Below, piece after piece: positions 8,813-17,086 of a stretch of DNA of 60,338 nucleotides; position 1 is the stretch's first letter; every line of letters starts with the position of its first letter. This DNA comes from Deltaproteobacteria bacterium (GTDB lineage Bacteria; Desulfobacterota; Desulfobacteria; Desulfobacterales; JAFDMD01). A program made the translations under genes and the position numbers. The stretch is from contig JAFDMF010000010.1 of assembly GCA_019306065.1 (NCBI GenBank), positions 1 through 60,338 on the forward strand, given 5' to 3'. A model generated the notes under the pieces. That model made no database searches and was not told the DNA's origin. It saw only the letters and a program-made list of their open reading frames with translations.

Positions 8813-9616
8813 ATGAGAAGATTTATTGCCGTGTATATTGATCTTGAAAATGTATCGGGAATTTTAGATTTGGATACAATGCTTCAAGATATTATTTTGG
8901 AAGAAAATAAAGGAGACTCCGAAGAATACATTTTTGCCGTTAAGTTTGCCTGCGGACATACGCATGCAATATCAAAAGTTCGAGAACAGCTTGTCAATTA
9001 TAATTTTGAAATTCGAGAAGCTCCGCATGTAACAGGGAAAAAAAACAGAGCCGACCTGATTATTAGCCTTGATGCGTTTGAAAAACTTTATTTGGAAAAA
9101 CCCTCGATTGACCGATTTGTTTTTGTAACGAGGGATTCCGATTTTTCCGTAATTATGGATATTTTACGAAAACATGGCAAGGAGGTCTGGTTGATTACGC
9201 AGGAAGGAGACGAACAGAGGCCTATTTTTATGAATTGCACAGATAACATTATAGTTATCCCGCATACAAAGGCATCGCGGCTGATAAAGAAACAAGGCGA
9301 ACGTAAACTAGATTTGACCCCGTTAGGAGCAAAAGATACGGGAGAAAATCGGAAGGGCGAAGACGAGAAAACAAGAGATAAGATTGCCGAAGAACTTTTT
9401 GTTAAAGTGGTTATAAGGCTTGATCCGAGCGAAGAGCATTTGCTAAACGGTATTGCAAATAAAATGAGACTATTAGATAAGTCATTTAAAATTAAAAATA
9501 CCGGTTATAAAAAAATGAATATTTTGGCAAAAGAGTTTGAAAAAAAAGGCTGGTTTAAAACCAAGAAGAATAAAGACGGACATCTTATGGTTAAAGATTT
9601 GGAAATCGGAGTTTAA
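8813..9616 (+). CDS. NYN-domain protein (PIN-like putative RNase)
   Basis: A 267-residue protein. Residues 1-150 form an NYN domain: AVYIDLENVSG (first Asp), KKNRADLIISLDA, and FVFVTRDSDFSVIMDILRKHG (RDSDF). These are the acidic residues that coordinate the catalytic metal in this PIN-like RNase fold. The linker is charged (KGEDEKTRDK). The C-terminal ~75 residues (ELFVKVVIRLDPSEEHLLNG ... ILAKEFEKKGWFKTKK) look like an OST-HTH/winged-helix RNA-binding module. The family is associated with RNA processing and quality control; the substrate is unknown. Confidence 0.82.
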   Translation: MRRFIAVYIDLENVSGILDLDTMLQDIILEENKGDSEEYIFAVKFACGHTHAISKVREQLVNYNFEIREAPHVTGKKNRADLIISLDAFEKLYLEKPSIDRFVFVTRDSDFSVIMDILRKHGKEVWLITQEGDEQRPIFMNCTDNIIVIPHTKASRLIKKQGERKLDLTPLGAKDTGENRKGEDEKTRDKIAEELFVKVVIRLDPSEEHLLNGIANKMRLLDKSFKIKNTGYKKMNILAKEFEKKGWFKTKKNKDGHLMVKDLEIGV

Positions 9617-9666
9617 TGTTGTAATCATATATTTCGAATAGCCCTTTTACTTTTATCCGTTTTGTA

Positions 9667-10230
9667 TTATAGTTCTTGTATAAGCTCGTCTGCGGATGCA
9701 ATTTTAAATAGCGGATACAACGGGTTTTTTGTAAAAATTTCAATCGTTTTTTCGTGTATGCTTTCCGAAAAAGCGGCGGTGCAGTCTTTTAATATTATAG
9801 TTTTGAAATCGTAGCATATCGCATCCATAGCAGTGGTTAGGACGCAAAAATGAGCGGCTATTCCTGCTATTGCGCAGCGAGTTACTCCTCTTTCTTTGAG
9901 CCATTGATTAAGATTCGTGCCGAAAAAAGCCGAAAATTTTGGTTTCGGAAGCCAAAGATCCTCTTTTTCCATATCCAAAAGTTCTGTTACTTCCGCCCCT
10001 TTTGTGCCGCGGATTGAATGCGGTTTCATTTTGCCTTTGAATATAAAATCTTTCTCTGTATAAGAATCGGTAGGAAATACGATCAGTCCGTTTGATTTTC
10101 TTACCTCTTTTATTAATCGGTTGATAGAGGGTATTATTTTTTTTGCAAAAGTAGTTATCGGAAAATTATTATTTTCGTCCAAGTTATCTTTTACCATATC
10201 TATTATTAATAATGCGGTTTTATCTTTCAT
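9667..10230 (-). CDS. Isochorismatase-family cysteine hydrolase
   Basis: A 187-residue alpha/beta hydrolase of the isochorismatase/nicotinamidase superfamily. It has the triad-type elements LLIIDMVKDNL (Asp), LPKPKFSAFFGTNL (Lys) and GIAAHFCVLTTAMDA with the nucleophilic Cys. The start overlaps the stop of tupC by 4 bases, so it is translated from the tungstate-transporter operon. The substrate cannot be deduced (nicotinamide, isochorismate and ureido compounds are all possible for this fold). A link to tungsten metabolism is suggested only by operon position. Confidence 0.83.
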   Translation of the reverse strand: MKDKTALLIIDMVKDNLDENNNFPITTFAKKIIPSINRLIKEVRKSNGLIVFPTDSYTEKDFIFKGKMKPHSIRGTKGAEVTELLDMEKEDLWLPKPKFSAFFGTNLNQWLKERGVTRCAIAGIAAHFCVLTTAMDAICYDFKTIILKDCTAAFSESIHEKTIEIFTKNPLYPLFKIASADELIQEL

Positions 10231-10892
10231 TTGTCCTTTGTTACTATGCTACTCCGAATTTTTGTATCTTCTATTATAAGAATTTTATCGCCTACCCGAA
10301 TAGCTTGTTCCTTTTCGTGGGTTGTCATTATTATAGTTGCGCCGGTTGTTTTTTTTAATTTTTTAATTATACCTTCAATCAGTTTTGTATTTTTATAGTC
10401 AACCGATGCGGTGGGCTCGTCTAAAAATATAAATTCCGGTTTAAAAGCGAGCGCTCTTGCAATTCCGAGCCTTTGAGTCTCGCCGCTTGAAAGGGTAAGG
10501 GCGTTTTGATCCTTTTTATGAAGCAGACCTACGAAATCAAGAGCTTCGCAAGCCGTTTCTTTAATTTTATTTTTTCCCATACCCCTTACTTTTAGTCCGT
10601 AAGCGGCGTTTTTATATACGCTGGTATTAAATATTCCTACTTTCGGCAGCAAAAGGGTTATTCTTCTTCTTGTTTCAATATCATTTTTTAATGCTTTATC
10701 CTGTTTATAATAAATAATTTTGCCCGCATCCGGATTTTCTATAAGAGCGCAGATTCTTAAAAAAGTAGATTTGCCAACCCCGTTTTCTCCCATTATTACA
10801 TAAATAGAATCGCTTTTAAAAGAGTAGGTTAAGTTGTTAAGAATCGTTGTATTATTATAATTTTTATAAATATTTGAAACAGTTAATTTCAT
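10227..10892 (-). CDS. tupC: Tungstate ABC transporter ATP-binding protein
   Basis: A 221-residue ABC ATPase. Walker A GENGVGKSTFLRI, signature LSSGETQRLGIARAL, Walker B FIFLDEPTASVD, and the switch His in MTTHEKEQAI. It powers import by the adjacent TupB permease. The assignment to tungstate, rather than molybdate or another oxyanion, comes from the TupA-type binding protein two genes upstream. It lacks the C-terminal regulatory TOBE domain of ModC, which is in keeping with TupC. The stop overlaps the start of the cysteine hydrolase gene. Confidence 0.88.
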   Translation of the reverse strand: MKLTVSNIYKNYNNTTILNNLTYSFKSDSIYVIMGENGVGKSTFLRICALIENPDAGKIIYYKQDKALKNDIETRRRITLLLPKVGIFNTSVYKNAAYGLKVRGMGKNKIKETACEALDFVGLLHKKDQNALTLSSGETQRLGIARALAFKPEFIFLDEPTASVDYKNTKLIEGIIKKLKKTTGATIIMTTHEKEQAIRVGDKILIIEDTKIRSSIVTKDK

Positions 10893-10895
10893 GTT

Positions 10896-11591
10896 TTATA
10901 TAAGTTCTTTTTTACCTTTTTTTTGAATTATATTAAGAGAAAAATTTATGGTAAAAGATATTAGTATAAGTATAATTCCAAGAGCTACCGCAAGCTCGAA
11001 ATCTCCTTTATCGGTTTCAAGAGCAATGGCTGTTGTCATTACTCTGGTAAGCCCCGCTATATTTCCGCCTACTATTAATATTGCCCCGACTTCTGCAAAG
11101 AGTCTGCCGGACGCTGCTATTAAGGCAGACATTATACCGTATCTTGCTTCGTTTATAATAGTTGCGGCAGTTGTAAAAGGAGATGCGCCCAAGGTTATAG
11201 AAGCCTGTTTTAATAAAGGATCAACTCCTACTATTGCGGAATGACAAAGAGATGCTATAATGGGAAATGCAAGAAAAGTCTGAGCCAAGATCATAGCATA
11301 AGGAGTATAAAGAATTCCGAGAAAACCTAACATTCCGCTTCTTGATAACAAAAGATAAAATATCAATCCTACCGCTACAGGCGGCGCGCCCATGAAGGTA
11401 TTCATTATATTTATAAAAAGAGATTTTAAAGGAAATTTTTTAAAAGCTGTAAAAACCGCGATGGGAATTCCGAAAACAGAGGCGATTATAAGCGCAAAGC
11501 CAGATACTTTGACAGATAAAAAAATTATATCAAACAATTGCTTGTCAAAAGAAAATATCAGTTCTACGGCTTTTAAAAAAGGATTTGACAT
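10896..11591 (-). CDS. tupB: Tungstate ABC transporter permease
   Basis: A 231-residue integral membrane protein with about five or six hydrophobic helices. It has the cytoplasmic EAA-like loop QASITLGASPFTTAATIINE that docks the ATPase. The sequence AEVGAILIVGGNIAGLTRVM towards the C-terminus is typical of TupB/WtpB permeases. It is separated by 3 bases from tupC and by 6 from tupA, so one transcript is expected. It forms the inner-membrane channel for tungstate. Confidence 0.9.
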   Translation of the reverse strand: MSNPFLKAVELIFSFDKQLFDIIFLSVKVSGFALIIASVFGIPIAVFTAFKKFPLKSLFINIMNTFMGAPPVAVGLIFYLLLSRSGMLGFLGILYTPYAMILAQTFLAFPIIASLCHSAIVGVDPLLKQASITLGASPFTTAATIINEARYGIMSALIAASGRLFAEVGAILIVGGNIAGLTRVMTTAIALETDKGDFELAVALGIILILISFTINFSLNIIQKKGKKELI

Positions 11592-11597
11592 TATTAT

Positions 11598-12410
11598 TTA
11601 TTTTGAGTTCGGAGTGAAAAGCAGGTTGCCGTTTTTATCTTTAAAAGACGCTATTGTTTTTTGTCCTTTTTCCGAAATAATCCAGTTTATAAAAACAAGG
11701 GCTTTATCATATTTTGCATTTTTATGTTTTTTCGGATTTACCGCCATTATGCCGTATTGATTAAAAAGAATAGGGTCGCCTTCAAAAAGAATGCTCATAT
11801 TTAGATTATCTTTTACCGCAAGCCATGTTCCTCTGTCCGTAAGGGTGTATGCCTGTTTTTCATTTGCGATTCTTTGGGTTTTTGCCATCCCTTGTCCCGC
11901 TTCCATATACCAATTGTTTCCCGCAGGAGTAATGCCGGCTTCTTTCCATATAAAAAGTTCTTTTGTATGAGCGCCGGATTTATCTCCTCTTGATATAAAA
12001 GGCGTCTGTTTTTTCGCTATTTTGGCAAAAGCCTCGGTTGCGGTTTTTGCTTCTTTGATTTCTGCCGGATCATTCGGCTCGCCTATTATAACAAAATCGT
12101 TATACATAACATCGCGTCTATCAACAAAATATCCCTCTTCTACGGCTTTAAGTTCAAGTTCTTTTGCATGAACAAGTATTAAATCCGCATCTCCGCGTTT
12201 GCCTATCTCTATTGCGGCGCCTGTTCCTACCGCCACAACGTCAACTTTTATGCCGGAATCCTTTTCAAACTCCGGCAAAAGATAATCGAAAAGTCCGGAA
12301 TTTTGAGCGCTTGTGGTAGAGGCGCAAAGGATGCGGTTTTCTTCCGCATAAGCGCAAACAGTCATTAATAAGGTTAACAGAGCGGTTAATAGAAGATAAA
12401 GTTTTTGCAT
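11598..12410 (-). CDS. tupA: Tungstate-binding periplasmic protein
   Basis: A 270-residue extracytoplasmic binding protein with a clear signal peptide (MQKLYLLLTALLTLLMTVCAYA). Mature residues begin with ILCASTTSAQNSGLFDYLLP. The TTSxxxSGL motif and the later VAVGTGAAIEIGKRGDADLI are diagnostic of TupA-type tungstate binders. It delivers W to TupBC. The tungsten enzyme it probably feeds is the aldehyde oxidoreductase encoded at 37947 in this window. Confidence 0.92.
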   Translation of the reverse strand: MQKLYLLLTALLTLLMTVCAYAEENRILCASTTSAQNSGLFDYLLPEFEKDSGIKVDVVAVGTGAAIEIGKRGDADLILVHAKELELKAVEEGYFVDRRDVMYNDFVIIGEPNDPAEIKEAKTATEAFAKIAKKQTPFISRGDKSGAHTKELFIWKEAGITPAGNNWYMEAGQGMAKTQRIANEKQAYTLTDRGTWLAVKDNLNMSILFEGDPILFNQYGIMAVNPKKHKNAKYDKALVFINWIISEKGQKTIASFKDKNGNLLFTPNSK

Positions 12411-12429
12411 TATGTTTTCCTCTGTTTAA

Positions 12430-12575
12430 ATTTTGGCAAATTACTTTGTTATCCGCCGAAATTAATCATTTATGTTTGTGATTAAAAATTGTTATTTGTC
12501 AGATAAATTAACAAACTGTTTTGTTATAAATCGAAATTCTATTATTATGTTTTGTAATTAAAAAATTTTTAATAA
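12430..12575. repeat. Degenerate copies of the intergenic AAATTT palindrome family
   Basis: Upstream of tupA the sequence contains ACTTTGTTATCCGCCGAAAT and, about 75 bases on, CTGTTTTGTTATAAATCGAA. Both resemble the right arm of the palindromic element at 15829 (ACTTTGTTATCCGGTGAAAT). They flank an AT-rich centre. This occupies most of the tupA 5' region; no tungsten-cofactor riboswitch is recognisable by eye. Confidence 0.45.
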
Positions 12576-12587
12576 TGGGGCGTTTCC

Positions 12588-13133
12588 TTAAGATTCCAAT
12601 ATACTTTTAAAAGGAATTGTAGCGCCTAGAATTAATCCGATTTTAATTTTTTCGCAATTTATCGTTTTTATTGGATTCGGACGAGTTTTTTGTTTATCAA
12701 ATCTTTCGGCGCTTTTGTTCGCAATAATGATAAATTGATAATTGAATTTGTATTTTTGCTCAAAATGAGTTTCAAGCATTGATTTAATATAGTCAACTAA
12801 CGGCAAGGAGGAGTATAGCTGCCGCTCGCCGTTGCCTTTTTTATATGTTTTTTTTAATTCGCATAAAAGGGCGGTAACTTTGTTATCTTGCTGCGGGATT
12901 AGTATCAGATAATCGCATATTTTATAAAATGCGTTTTTCTCTTTGTTGTTAATTAAACTGCTGTGTGGATTTTTGCCGAAATCAATTACGGATATGTTTT
13001 CTGTTTTAACGCCGGTCAGTTTAACGGTATATCTATTTTTTTTATCTCCGCCTTGAAGCGATATAACTTTGTCTTTAGTTTCTAATAGATGCTTGGGAAG
13101 CAATATTTTTTGTAGATTATAGTGTAAATTCAT
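12588..13133 (-). CDS. Putative PD-(D/E)XK nuclease partner of the upstream ATPase
   Basis: A 181-residue protein whose start overlaps the stop of the ATPase gene by one base, so the two form a coupled pair. The middle contains KICDYLILIPQ followed by VTALLCELKKTYKKGNGERQ. The D-x(n)-ExK spacing with a downstream GERQL helix resembles a Cas4/RecB-like PD-(D/E)XK core, though this is a motif-level guess. It also has the repeated pattern KFNYQFIIIANKS. No known defense family is confidently recognised. The arrangement (SMC-like ATPase plus small putative nuclease) resembles Septu-like or OLD-like immune modules in logic only. Confidence 0.55.
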   Translation of the reverse strand: MNLHYNLQKILLPKHLLETKDKVISLQGGDKKNRYTVKLTGVKTENISVIDFGKNPHSSLINNKEKNAFYKICDYLILIPQQDNKVTALLCELKKTYKKGNGERQLYSSLPLVDYIKSMLETHFEQKYKFNYQFIIIANKSAERFDKQKTRPNPIKTINCEKIKIGLILGATIPFKSILES

Positions 13134-14515
13134 TATTTTTCTACAGATAAGGCAAGCTTGTTGGCAATTTTATTAATTTTATCAATTGTGCGGTCAAAGT
13201 TAGGCATATTTAAACCCAAATTATCAACTTCGCAGGCTGTCAGCGAGTTGTTTTCGGCAATATATGCGGCTACGGATTCCTTTTTTAAATAATCGTTTTT
13301 ACCGTATTCGCCGGAATATTCTTTTAAAATTTCTTCTTTTCCCTCAAAATCTTGGCTTAGCATAATTAGGTTATTAAATTCTTTTATTATGTAGTCGCTA
13401 TGGGTAGTAATTAAAACTTTAATTCCGTTGTTGTTTACGCAGCTTGCCAAAAGACGCGCCATTTTAATCTGATTTGCGGTGTCAAGATGGCTTTCCGGCT
13501 CGTCAATGATTAACAATTGATTTTTTTTTGCCGAATGTTTGAGAAAAAAATAAAGATCGGATAATCCTCTTGCCGAAGAGGATGCTTGATAAAGCGAAAT
13601 ATTAAATTTACCGTTTTTTCGCGCAGTTGAAACAAAACGAATTTCTCCGTTTTTATATTTAAAATAACCGCCCAGTATATTTTTAACCTGCTCAAAAAGT
13701 TTTTGGTCAAACAAAGGGGATTTTTTTTTACTAATCAAATCCAAATCGCGGGTATAATCAATATTATCTTTTATCGGCTGCGCATAGCGCGCGCTTGTTT
13801 TATCCATAAATAAAAAAAACGGATCAATATTTTTTTTCCCCTCTTTATCTTTTAGTTTCTGCAAAGTTTCAACAAGCCGATTTTTAGTAAAATCAAGCTC
13901 TTTATAAAAAAGAGAAATTCCGAAACGTTCCGCGGAAAGAATAAAAGGATTGGGAAAGTCTGATACGTATAGCCCGATAAATGAGTTTATTATCATAGCT
14001 TTTATAATTTCGGGCGGCGGAGATACTTTATAGTTTTGTAAGTTAAAGGATAAGAGGTTTTGTTTAAAAGAGGCGGAAATTTTATATTCTTCTTTTCTAC
14101 CTACGTTAAACCCGATAGTGTTTTTGGATTCTTTTTCGAATGAATATTCCGAATCAAAAGAGAATGCGGCGTTCTTAAAATCTTCCGGCGGCGAGCTGAA
14201 AATATTCGATATAATGTCGTCTGATATTCGGCAGATGTTTTCTATTGTTTTTTTAATTTTGTCATTAAAATTTTCTATAGGAAATTCGGCGCTGCCGGAA
14301 TCTGTTATTTTTTTTACGGCTTCGTCCAAATCAAACGGCAGTTTTTTGATAATATTTGTATGGAGATAGGGGGGCTGAATCAATTTTAAAAAACCGTAAA
14401 GAGTATAAGCTATATAGGTTTTGCCCGTATTGTTTGCGCCGGTTATTATTGTTAAATCTTTTAATTCAATTTCGGCTTTATTAATTGGCCCGATATTTTT
14501 AAATATTGCTTTCAT
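13133..14515 (-). CDS. AAA15/21-type SMC-like ATPase of a two-gene module
   Basis: A 460-residue ATPase of the OLD/RecF-like class. N-terminal NIGPINKAEIELKDLTIITG leads into Walker A GANNTGKTYIAYTL. Near the C-terminus come the ABC-type signature SSARGLSDLYFFL, Walker B LLIIDEPESHLD and the H-loop VLITTHSDYIIKEF. It lacks the TOPRIM nuclease domain of true OLD proteins, so nuclease activity, if any, would come from the partner gene downstream. The middle region (residues 80-300) is unlike known families. A related but broken ATPase lies at 53927-54932. Such ATPases in bacteria are frequently the sensor/motor part of anti-phage modules; this role is inferred. Confidence 0.75.
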   Translation of the reverse strand: MKAIFKNIGPINKAEIELKDLTIITGANNTGKTYIAYTLYGFLKLIQPPYLHTNIIKKLPFDLDEAVKKITDSGSAEFPIENFNDKIKKTIENICRISDDIISNIFSSPPEDFKNAAFSFDSEYSFEKESKNTIGFNVGRKEEYKISASFKQNLLSFNLQNYKVSPPPEIIKAMIINSFIGLYVSDFPNPFILSAERFGISLFYKELDFTKNRLVETLQKLKDKEGKKNIDPFFLFMDKTSARYAQPIKDNIDYTRDLDLISKKKSPLFDQKLFEQVKNILGGYFKYKNGEIRFVSTARKNGKFNISLYQASSSARGLSDLYFFLKHSAKKNQLLIIDEPESHLDTANQIKMARLLASCVNNNGIKVLITTHSDYIIKEFNNLIMLSQDFEGKEEILKEYSGEYGKNDYLKKESVAAYIAENNSLTACEVDNLGLNMPNFDRTIDKINKIANKLALSVEK

Positions 14516-14809
14516 AATAAATTTAAGCCTGCTTTTGTTTGATTTTATAAAATTAAGTTGTAATTTTTTCTACGGATAAAAATTAGATGGTAATTTTAAC
14601 GATATTTGGTATAAAGTCAAAGAAAAAATATTTGCGTTAATTTTAAAATTATTAATAATTATTTGACAAAAGCAAAAGGTTATGAAAAGCGGTTGAAATT
14701 GTATTGATTTTAAGAATAAAGCTTTTCATAATAGCTTTTAATTGAATATGATTTGCTTTGCATCTTTTTTTTACAAAAACCGATTATATAATAAAAAAAG
14801 AGATATAAT

Positions 14810-15826
14810 ATGAAAAAAGTAGAAGTAACAAAAGCCGTAGGAATGGCTCTTTGTCATGATATAACTCAGATAATACCGGGGCAGTTTAAAGGAAGATTTT
14901 TTAAAAAGGGGCATATAATAACCGAAGAGGATATTCCGAAATTGTTGGATTTGGGAAAAAGATATATTTATATGTGGGATTTAACGGACGGTTATTTGCA
15001 CGAAAATGAAGCGGCAATAAGAATAGCAAACAGGGCTGCCGGTAAAAATTTTCGTTTAACCGAACCTAAAGAGGGAAAGGTAGAGTTTATAGCCGAAACG
15101 GACGGGTTTTTAAAAATAGATAAAGAAAAACTTTTTGAAGCAAACAGAATTGAAAATATTATAATAGCAACTATACACGGAAACAGGCTGGTAAAAAAAG
15201 GGCAAAGAATAGCGGGCGCAAGAATTATTCCGCTTGCTATTGAAGAGGAGATAATCGAATCGCTTGAAAAGCTTATTTGCAAACCGTTTATTGAAGTTTT
15301 GCCTTTAAAAAGTTTTAAGGTCGGGCTTATAATTACCGGAACCGAAGTTTATAGCGGTAGAATAGAGGATAAGTTCGGGCCTGTTATCATCCGAAAAATA
15401 GAAGAGCTGAAAAGCAGGATAATAAAAAAGGAGCTTGTATCGGATTCCATAGAAAAAACCGTAAATGCAATAAATAATATGCGTAAAATCGGAGCGGATA
15501 TGATTTTAATAACAGGCGGAATGTCTGTTGATCCGGACGATTTAACTTCTGCGGCAATAAAAAAAGCCGGAGCGGACGTTAAATTATACGGCGTTCCGGT
15601 TTTGCCGGGGGCTATGTTTTTGCTTGGCTATTTAGACGGAAATGTTCCTATAATGGGGCTTCCCGGATGCGTAATGTATTATAAAACAAGTATTTTCGAT
15701 TTGATTGTTCCCAGAGTTATGGCGGGAGAGTATATAACAAAAGAGGATACTACCAAACTTGCTTACGGCGGTTTTTGTTTGAATTGCAAGGAATGTATTT
15801 ATCCGAACTGCCCTTTTGGAAAATAA
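14810..15826 (+). CDS. Molybdopterin-binding (MoeA/MogA-like) protein
   Basis: A 338-residue protein with a MoCF_biosynth domain at about residues 165-310. It includes VGLIITGTEVYSGRIEDKFG, the ILITGGMSVDPDDLT loop and GVPVLPGAMFLLGYL ... IMGLPGCVMYYKT. These are molybdopterin/metal-insertion motifs of MoeA/MogA. The N-terminal half is MoeA-like but shorter than full MoeA. A C-terminal tail with CLNCKECIYPNCPFG carries four cysteines and may bind a metal. It is probably involved in inserting W or Mo into the pterin cofactor used by the aldehyde oxidoreductase; the specific step is not certain. It is transcribed alone, followed by a palindromic repeat. Confidence 0.82.
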   Translation: MKKVEVTKAVGMALCHDITQIIPGQFKGRFFKKGHIITEEDIPKLLDLGKRYIYMWDLTDGYLHENEAAIRIANRAAGKNFRLTEPKEGKVEFIAETDGFLKIDKEKLFEANRIENIIIATIHGNRLVKKGQRIAGARIIPLAIEEEIIESLEKLICKPFIEVLPLKSFKVGLIITGTEVYSGRIEDKFGPVIIRKIEELKSRIIKKELVSDSIEKTVNAINNMRKIGADMILITGGMSVDPDDLTSAAIKKAGADVKLYGVPVLPGAMFLLGYLDGNVPIMGLPGCVMYYKTSIFDLIVPRVMAGEYITKEDTTKLAYGGFCLNCKECIYPNCPFGK

Positions 15827-15828
15827 TA

Positions 15829-15971
15829 AATTTCGCTGTCTAACAAAGTATTTTGCCTGTTTCGGGCGTCGGATAAAATTTTTAATCCTCGAATTATATT
15901 TAATAAGCCTGCGGTTAAAATTTTTATCTGCCTTCAAAACAAACAAACTACTTTGTTATCCGGTGAAATTT
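15829..15971. repeat. Palindromic intergenic repeat, AAATTT family
   Basis: The segment starts AAATTTCGCTGTCTAACAAA right after the preceding stop codon and ends ACTTTGTTATCCGGTGAAAT. The arms are imperfect inverted repeats around an inner palindrome (TTTTTAATCC ... GCGGTTAAAATTTTT). A second copy with the same order of blocks lies at 24060-24205, also directly after a stop codon. The position suggests a REP-like or terminator function. Confidence 0.65.
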
Positions 15972-15992
15972 TATTATTATTTTTTGGAATAA

Positions 15993-16424
15993 TTATAAAT
16001 GTTTGATTTTTATTTTATTATTTTTTTCCGCAAGATATTCCGCTAATAATCTTCTATGGCAGTTATCCGGCGTAGGTTCGGAACATAATAAAACCGAATT
16101 GTTTAAAATATTCCAATCAATTTTTTCGGTTATATTTCTTTCGATAAGAATGTTATTATAAGCTTTTTTATATTCGTCCCAAGAGATAGCTTTGTTTTTA
16201 TATCCTGTTAATAATTCTTTTGAAGGCGCAAACTCCGGTTTATGGATGTAATTGATGTTATGGATTTTTAAAAAATATGGAAAATCTCTGATATTGGTAA
16301 ATCCCGCAAGCTGCGATTTATTATTAAGTCTTATATCTATAACTCGGATTATGTTATTTTTTTTTAGTATATTAAAGAATTGTTCCGCGCTTTTTTGGGC
16401 AAAGCCTATTGTATATAGATTCAT
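15993..16424 (-). CDS. DUF488 family protein (short)
   Basis: A 143-residue DUF488 protein. N-terminal MNLYTIGFAQKSAEQFFNIL, then RVIDIRLNNKS, and the C-terminal signature LLCSEPTPDNCHRRLLAEYL with the conserved Cys-Ser-Glu and Cys-His-Arg. Its start overlaps the end of the larger DUF488 gene upstream by 4 bases. Two different DUF488 proteins followed back to back suggests that they work together or as a heteromer. The family is linked to nucleic-acid and conflict-system contexts, but its biochemical activity is not established. Confidence 0.8.
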   Translation of the reverse strand: MNLYTIGFAQKSAEQFFNILKKNNIIRVIDIRLNNKSQLAGFTNIRDFPYFLKIHNINYIHKPEFAPSKELLTGYKNKAISWDEYKKAYNNILIERNITEKIDWNILNNSVLLCSEPTPDNCHRRLLAEYLAEKNNKIKIKHL

Positions 16425-17074
16425 ATAGCAGCTTCCATTTGTTTTGCATTGGAATTGTATGCAACGAGCCTGTTGAGCCGGAAATATAGATTTGTTTGAT
16501 CCGGTTTGTCATTGTTAAATAAGGTATGTTGTATCGGATGAGGTTGATTGATTTTATTAATATCAAACGATAATTTACGGCGATTATGATAGTAACAAAG
16601 AAGGTTGTTTTCCAATAGTTTATGGCTAAAAAGATTTTTATCTATTATATGATTAACGATGTATCCTTGTTGATCTAAAAAATGGGAAATTAAAGAGAAG
16701 CGGTGGCACTGCAGAGGATTTTTTTCGGAGCACATTAAAGCTATTTGATAACCTTTTTTTATTCCGTTTTCGATTCTTTCAATGCCTTCTTGAAACTGTT
16801 GCGTGTTTATTACCTTAGAAAAATTTACTTTGCCGTCTTCAAATAATAATTCTTTGTTTTCGTATCTTGCGCCTAATAATTCTCCCATTGAAATGTAGTT
16901 AAGCTTATTTTTTTTGATAAAAGCGGATAGGCGCTCTTTATTAAATTGATTTGCAAAACTACTGTAAGGAATGCTTCGGATATCTACAAGCGTATTGATT
17001 TTATTGGATTCTAAAAGGTATATAAAAGAATCCAAAGAGTCTATGGAATGTCCTATTGTAAATATTTTATTCAT
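16421..17074 (-). CDS. DUF488 family protein (long)
   Basis: A 217-residue DUF488 protein with MNKIFTIGHSIDSLDSFIYL, VDIRSIPYSSFANQFN, GELLGARYENKE, and IALMCSEKNPLQCHRFSLI. These motifs cover the whole core domain (residues 1-150). The last 65 residues (NHIIDKNLFSHKLLENNLLC ... NSNAKQMEAAI) form an extension that is not conserved in general. It lies 12 bases after the dual-OB-like gene and overlaps the short DUF488 gene by ATGA. All three genes are therefore likely one operon. Confidence 0.85.
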   Translation of the reverse strand: MNKIFTIGHSIDSLDSFIYLLESNKINTLVDIRSIPYSSFANQFNKERLSAFIKKNKLNYISMGELLGARYENKELLFEDGKVNFSKVINTQQFQEGIERIENGIKKGYQIALMCSEKNPLQCHRFSLISHFLDQQGYIVNHIIDKNLFSHKLLENNLLCYYHNRRKLSFDINKINQPHPIQHTLFNNDKPDQTNLYFRLNRLVAYNSNAKQMEAAI

Positions 17075-17086
17075 TATGTTTTTTTA

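Noticed and set aside
8095-9616. DUF2080-GNAT-NYN as a toxin-antitoxin cassette
   Set aside because: Spacing between the genes is uneven, the GNAT lacks a recognisable antitoxin partner (RHH), and the NYN protein carries its own RNA-binding domain; adjacency alone is weak.
12411-12587. Possible tungsten/molybdenum cofactor riboswitch upstream of tupA
   Set aside because: The region is AT-rich and mostly resembles the intergenic palindrome family; no recognisable Moco RNA core.
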